Below are positions 60,395-64,000 of a stretch of 64,000 nt of DNA, one piece after another. Made by a program: the position numbers and the translations under genes. The notes under the pieces were generated by a model. That model searched no databases. It saw only the letters and a list, made by a program, of their open reading frames with translations, and had not been told where the DNA came from. Each line of letters opens with the position of its first letter. Position 1 is the stretch's first letter. Location: NCBI GenBank assembly GCA_023416585.1, contig JAEZHM010000036.1:62001-126000 (forward strand). Reading direction: 5' to 3'. This DNA is from Bacillota bacterium (lineage in GTDB: Bacteria; Bacillota; Clostridia; Christensenellales; Aristaeellaceae).

Positions 60395-62143
60395 TCACGG
60401 CACCGCCCAAGTGCCAAAGTCAAGTTCCTCATAGGGGATTTCAACCAGCGTCCCGTCTGAAAAGATGATATCGAACACCGCCACCCTCACCTTTTTTGCG
60501 TCTTTATACCCGTACAGCCAGGCGTAGGTGGGGTAAGAAGTCCCATCCGGCATAATGGTAAACTCAAATTTTTGAAAATAAAATAAATCTCCGGTATCCT
60601 TGTGCGGGATCATATTTCCTTCCTTGTCCACGCAATAATAAACCAGTGTGTACGCGTTCACCTTGCGGAAGGGGCTTTTGTTCACAAGCGTGGGGCAAAT
60701 CTTCGTATACCCCAAATAGGAGCTTACATATGCATCATCGCCGATGACCAGGGGATATTTGGGCTCATTCGGTTGTATGGGAACAGGCGGAGGCGTATTC
60801 TTAGGGCTTTGAACACACACGGTTTTTGAGAAATTGGAAATGCGGGCCCCGGAAAGGATACGTATTTTATAGTAGTAGATGCTTTCCGGCCCGGCCTGAA
60901 AGTCTTGAAAACCCGGCACATCCTTATACGCCAAAGGAGCGAACTCTCCCGAGGGGCTCAATCCCCGGTATATGATATACGTATCAGCGCCTTCAATAGG
61001 CTCCCAGGTAATGTAGGCTTCCTGCATCCCCTCCGTTACTCTGATTTCTTTAGGGGGCGTCAGGTCTTCGCCTTTCTCCAGCGGGGAAATGGCGGTGGCT
61101 TTCTTCGACAGGCAGAAATCCATCCCATCGCTTGAGTACACCGCCGCCAGCCAGTATTCGCTAATTGGCTCCTCCAGCGGCGTAATTTGATCCAGATAAT
61201 AGGTGGCGCCGCTATATACTGTATCGATATAAACTGAATTCCCATCCTTTATGCGGCAAATATTATACCACAGTGCATCCTTCACACCCTGCCAGCGAAG
61301 AATCACCCCGTCCAGGGTCCACATGGCCATCAGGTCAAAGCCATTCTCATGCGAAACATTCGGCCGCACAGTGGGCGTAGGCTCGGGCGTAGGCTCCGGG
61401 GTGGGTACGGGCTTCGGGGTGGGCGTCGCGGGAAGCTTGCTCCGTTCCCTATGTTCCTCAAAGGATACCCGCTTATTGTTCCATCCGGCTTCCTTCAAGC
61501 GGATGATTTCGCCGATTGTAATCGCCCGGTTCAGGTTTTGCCCTTCTTCAATCAAGCTGCTGGTGATGCCGATCACCTGCCCGAAATTGTTAAACAGAGC
61601 GCCACCGCTGGACCCGTGGGAGATGGGCGCCGTGAACTGTATGGTACGGACTCCCTCGACATCAAACAGGGCGCTGATATTTCCCATGGATACAGTGTTT
61701 TTGACCGCCACGGGGCTGCCGATGGCCACCACCAGCGCACCGCGCAGCAAGTCTTCCTCCCCCTGGCAAAGCGTAAGTGGCGCCATATCCGTCGGCGACA
61801 TGAATTCCAGCAGGGCGATGTCCCTATCCGCATCCGCCGCGATGACCTTGGTCACCATGTATTGATACCCGGCGTCGCTGATGGCCATAATCCAAGACGC
61901 GCCCTCGATCACATGGTTGTTGGTTACCAGCGTTTCACAGTCAAAGGCCACAAAGCCGCTGCCGGTGGCGATAATGTCGTTCTTGCTGTCATACACCACA
62001 AGCAGCAATACCGATTTGGCGGCATTGTCAATCGCTGCAAGATCTTCTGAAAAGGTCTGCGCCATGGCAGAAGGCGTTAAAAGCAGTGCAAACAATAATG
62101 CAAGAATCACCGTAGGAACAGTTTTGATGCGCCTCGTAAGCAT
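60395..62143 (-). CDS. Secreted trypsin-like serine protease with fibronectin-type and C-terminal beta domains
   Basis: 582 aa, AAGGAG upstream of ATG, signal peptide about residues 1-28 (ALLFALLLTPSAMAQ). The S1C/HtrA-like protease domain has an intact triad: TLVTNNHVIEGA (H77), ADADRDIALLEF (D108) and SHGSSGGALFN (S179). There is no PDZ domain. A Pro/Thr-rich linker (PTPEPTPEPTPT) follows, then two fibronectin-III-like domains (VILRWQGVKDALWYNICRI; AYITWEPIEGADTYIIYRG). A C-terminal domain shared with the next gene completes it. It acts outside the cell; substrates unknown. It is first in a two-gene operon with an inactive copy. Confidence 0.9.
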   Translation of the reverse strand: MLTRRIKTVPTVILALLFALLLTPSAMAQTFSEDLAAIDNAAKSVLLLVVYDSKNDIIATGSGFVAFDCETLVTNNHVIEGASWIMAISDAGYQYMVTKVIAADADRDIALLEFMSPTDMAPLTLCQGEEDLLRGALVVAIGSPVAVKNTVSMGNISALFDVEGVRTIQFTAPISHGSSGGALFNNFGQVIGITSSLIEEGQNLNRAITIGEIIRLKEAGWNNKRVSFEEHRERSKLPATPTPKPVPTPEPTPEPTPTVRPNVSHENGFDLMAMWTLDGVILRWQGVKDALWYNICRIKDGNSVYIDTVYSGATYYLDQITPLEEPISEYWLAAVYSSDGMDFCLSKKATAISPLEKGEDLTPPKEIRVTEGMQEAYITWEPIEGADTYIIYRGLSPSGEFAPLAYKDVPGFQDFQAGPESIYYYKIRILSGARISNFSKTVCVQSPKNTPPPVPIQPNEPKYPLVIGDDAYVSSYLGYTKICPTLVNKSPFRKVNAYTLVYYCVDKEGNMIPHKDTGDLFYFQKFEFTIMPDGTSYPTYAWLYGYKDAKKVRVAVFDIIFSDGTLVEIPYEELDFGTWAVP

Positions 62144-62344
62144 ACGGTTGCTCCTTTACACCTTCGAACCAAATCGTATTACCAACATCTATTCACGATA
62201 GGCATCATCCATTATATTGAAAACATACCACATTTCCCAAATTGCGTCAACAACCGCGCAAAAGCATTTTCCATTTTCCGCGCATTGCACACCTATCCGC
62301 ATAAAGCCTCTATGACGGCGGATTTCACCCACTCAAAAATACAT

Positions 62345-62385
62345 AACACAGGGGACGGCAGACTGTATTCGCCGTCCCCTGTGTT
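62345..62385. repeat. Dispersed repeat forming a perfect 15-bp hairpin
   Basis: AACACAGGGGACGGC and GCCGTCCCCTGTGTT surround an 11-base loop. It lies 16 bp beyond the stop of the membrane-protein gene and may act as its terminator. It is the cleanest copy of the repeat family. Confidence 0.8.
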
Positions 62386-62400
62386 CGTTGTCAGTGTTCG

Positions 62401-63108
62401 TTATTGGGCAGAACTGTCCCGCCCGGGCGTACCGTTCTCTTTTCCCAAATCATCGGCCTGGCTGTCTTCCTCATCCTCCCAGTCAACTTCCTTAAGGCTC
62501 TGCCTGTAAGCATCGTCGATTTCATGAAAATCCACAGGCTCCGCGGGAACAAGCTGTACCCGGGGCTGCTTTTTCAGGATCAAGGACCGGACGATGGCCG
62601 ACTGGGTATAATACACAAAACCGAAGCCCAGGAACGCGCAGGGCATCAAAAAATAATAAATCAGTATGTGTGATTCATAACTGAGGAAACTTTGGGCGAG
62701 TGTGTATGTCGCAAAATACAGCACATACGGGATCAGCAGAAATTTTACAGCAAGCCTTAATTCCGCGCGGAAAACTTTTTTGAAAACGCCAAAGGAATGG
62801 ATAGCTCCACGGGCCGCCTGGCCCCGGGTAATCGCCGCGTGGATGCAGAAAAACTCTACCATCCATTGCAGCATAATAAGAACCGGCAGATCCAGCAGGG
62901 GGTACTGCATCCATATTTCAAATACTTGAGATTCGCCAGTAAAGGGCTGTAGTTTTCTGATAAACTCATCAGGTTTTATGATGGAGACAACCAGCGCCGG
63001 AATCCTGCCGGCGAAAACGCCGCGGGCAAAATAAGCCAGGACCACGGTGAAAACAATCATCAGGAACCGGCCGAAAGACCTTACTTTGATCCACCGGAAG
63101 AGATCCAA
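62401..63108 (-). CDS. Integral membrane protein of unknown function
   Basis: 235 aa from TTG 63108, with about four to five membrane segments (FLMIVFTVVLAYFARGVFAG, LLDLPVLIMLQWMVEFF, FLLIPYVLYFATYTLAQSFL, ILIYYFLMPCAFLGFGFVYY). An acidic cytoplasmic tail follows (DWEDEEDSQADD). The start is doubtful: the frame is open further upstream through RLIEGESFAAKGI to about 63165, where a repeat-like sequence and a stop occur. The true N-terminus may therefore be longer or may have been altered. No family recognised. Confidence 0.6.
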   Translation of the reverse strand: MDLFRWIKVRSFGRFLMIVFTVVLAYFARGVFAGRIPALVVSIIKPDEFIRKLQPFTGESQVFEIWMQYPLLDLPVLIMLQWMVEFFCIHAAITRGQAARGAIHSFGVFKKVFRAELRLAVKFLLIPYVLYFATYTLAQSFLSYESHILIYYFLMPCAFLGFGFVYYTQSAIVRSLILKKQPRVQLVPAEPVDFHEIDDAYRQSLKEVDWEDEEDSQADDLGKENGTPGRDSSAQ

Positions 63109-63242
63109 AATTCCCTTTGCGGCAAAGCTTTCCCCCTCAATCAGGCGCGCAAGCCAGCCATTCTATCAGTCAGACAGGAGTCAGCAGAACCGTCCCCAGT
63201 CACGTAAATTATTATATTTTTAAATATTTATATCTTTAAATA

Positions 63243-63277
63243 TTGACAAATGTCTATTTATAATATATAATAAATAG
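63243..63277 (+). promoter_or_regulatory. Promoter and ArsR-type operator
   Basis: TTGACA (63243-63248), 17-base spacer, TATAAT (63266-63271): consensus. The inverted repeat CTATTTAT-N8-ATAAATAG (63254-63277) overlaps the -10 box and fits an autorepressing ArsR-family regulator, the next gene. Confidence 0.8.
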
Positions 63278-63343
63278 ATTCACGCGTATCAATGTTTCAG
63301 CATAATGCAAGGATGCGCGTCAACGCTTCGCGAGGTGCATGGT

Positions 63344-63664
63344 ATGAAGGATTTTGCTGCCGAACTGGAAATACTCAAAGCCATCAGCGAGCCTACAAGG
63401 CTGACAATCATCAACATGCTGTCCTTCAGCGAAATGTGCGCCCGCAACCTCCTGAAAGGCCTATCCATTACGCAGCCGACGCTCTCCCACCACATGAAGG
63501 TCCTCACGGACTGCGGGCTTGTATCCGGCCGGAAAGAAGCAACATGGATGTACTATACAATCAATACCGAACGGGCAAAGCAATTCCACCGGTTCATCGA
63601 AACCCTGACCCACCCCAAGGAGGATTGCATCGGCAACCCGCACCGCAGCAACAGCTGCCAGTAA
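63344..63664 (+). CDS. ArsR-family transcriptional regulator
   Basis: 106 aa from ATG 63344 (GAGGTG upstream); a longer frame from 63305 has no site. Winged helix: ILKAISEPTRLTIINMLSFS, LSITQPTLSHHMKVLTDCGL and the wing SGRKEATWMYYTIN. Of the metal-sensing ELCVCDL motif, only one Cys remains (SEMCARNLL); further cysteines are DCGL and the C-terminal EDC and SCQ. Metal, arsenic or sulfur-species sensing is possible. The nearby FAD-dependent disulfide reductase suggests a redox or persulfide role. Confidence 0.88.
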   Translation: MKDFAAELEILKAISEPTRLTIINMLSFSEMCARNLLKGLSITQPTLSHHMKVLTDCGLVSGRKEATWMYYTINTERAKQFHRFIETLTHPKEDCIGNPHRSNSCQ

Positions 63665-63668
63665 CACC

Positions 63669-63797
63669 ATGTATTTGATCAAAGGCCATAACTTACGCGG
63701 CGAGCTGCAGGCCTTTGCAGCAAACAAGAACATACGCGCCCTGCTTGCCAAAGAAGGCGCGGTTGTACTGCAGATTATATTAGTAAAAATACAATAG
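63669..63797 (+). CDS. Short hypothetical ORF
   Basis: 42 codons between the ArsR gene and the flavoprotein gene: MYLIKGHNLRGELQAFAANK then NIRALLAKEGAVVLQIILV. No clear ribosome site and no family; possibly a fragment or chance. Confidence 0.2.
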   Translation: MYLIKGHNLRGELQAFAANKNIRALLAKEGAVVLQIILVKIQ

Positions 63798-63816
63798 AGA
63801 GGATTTGTGTATTGGC

Positions 63817-64000
63817 ATGAAGATTGTAATCAATGGTGTGGCCGCAGCGGGTACTTCCACTATTGTCAAGGCAATCAGAAAAGTTGGGGACGCGCAGGTC
63901 ACCATCTATGAGACGGATGAACATATCTCCTGTTCGGGCAGCGGCCTGCCCTATTACATCGGCGACGAGGTAGAGGATATTGGCGAGTTGATCCCCAAGG
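63817..64000 (+). CDS. FAD-dependent pyridine nucleotide-disulfide oxidoreductase, CoA-disulfide reductase-like (partial)
   Basis: Only the first 61 residues are present; the gene runs off the right edge. It begins MKIVINGVAAAGTSTIVKAI, a dinucleotide-binding loop of the GxAAGxS type, then IYETDEHISCSGSGLPYYIG. The SCSGSGLPYYIGD segment corresponds to the S-x-x-x-C-G-L-P-Y region of CoA-disulfide reductases and NADH oxidases, but at the usual active-site Cys position it reads Gly (GSGLP) with Cys three residues earlier. Lying downstream of an ArsR-type regulator, it may handle persulfides or oxidative stress. The activity call should wait for the full gene. Confidence 0.8.
   Translation, partial: MKIVINGVAAAGTSTIVKAIRKVGDAQVTIYETDEHISCSGSGLPYYIGDEVEDIGELIPK

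Noticed and set aside
1..64000. tRNA, rRNA or replication origin
   Set aside because: No cloverleaf-type sequence, rRNA core motif or DnaA-box cluster was noticed by eye; a dedicated scan (tRNAscan, Infernal) would be decisive.

Overview
The window looks like chromosomal DNA from an anaerobic, motile, carbohydrate-using Clostridia-type Firmicute of roughly balanced base composition. The grounds are strong AGGAGG ribosome sites, TTG and GTG starts, YesM/YesN-type sugar regulators, an oxygen-sensitive sulfatase-maturase, motAB and a chemoreceptor, c-di-GMP-I riboswitches, and many short palindromic intergenic repeats. Species cannot be named from this sequence, and no rRNA or tRNA gene was seen.

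Left end (1-5.5 kb): a glycan-utilisation locus on the minus strand (two beta-propeller glycosidases, two ABC permeases, a binding protein) faces a divergent ArsR-type regulator. The spacer holds two near-consensus promoters and an inverted repeat between them.

5.5-19 kb: the standout region, a minus-strand polymorphic-toxin array. A giant carrier (about 1918 aa if one base is removed from a G9 tract) ends in a probable cysteine-peptidase-like toxin tip. Downstream lie at least seven displaced or silent cassettes made of partial copies of the carrier's alanine-rich 'platform', different toxin tips (one TNT-like), tip remnants, and different immunity genes (Imm74-like, SUKH-like, several unknown). 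One immunity position is occupied by a complete RNA 2'-phosphotransferase (KptA/Tpt1). Minus-strand terminators punctuate the units.

19-27 kb: a DUF454 protein, a long Ala/Lys/Glu coiled coil ending in an FMN-bind domain, a secreted propeller-like protein, a 135-bp tandem repeat, a membrane protein and a chemoreceptor.

27-36 kb: a second sugar locus (isomerase, two LplB-type permeases, binding protein, membrane AraC regulator), then YdcF and an anaerobic sulfatase-maturase. 36-39.7 kb: an RsmH paralogue and motAB behind a c-di-GMP-I riboswitch.

39.8-45.4 kb: an AT-rich island with transposase and holin remnants, related repeats at both ends in opposite orientation, and a 1026-aa metallophosphoesterase-NTPase fusion that resembles a STAND-type defence protein.

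45.4-52 kb: a third sugar locus (amidohydrolase, YesN, two permeases, lipoprotein binding protein, YesM kinase). 52.5-64 kb: a second c-di-GMP riboswitch ahead of a threonine-rich secreted protein, a MarR/flavin-binding pair with an operator inside its promoter, a chain of perfect hairpins, a DUF3048 protein, an LRR protein, a tandem pair of secreted S1 proteases (one intact, one with all three catalytic residues replaced), a membrane protein, an ArsR regulator and the start of a CoA-disulfide-reductase-like flavoprotein.
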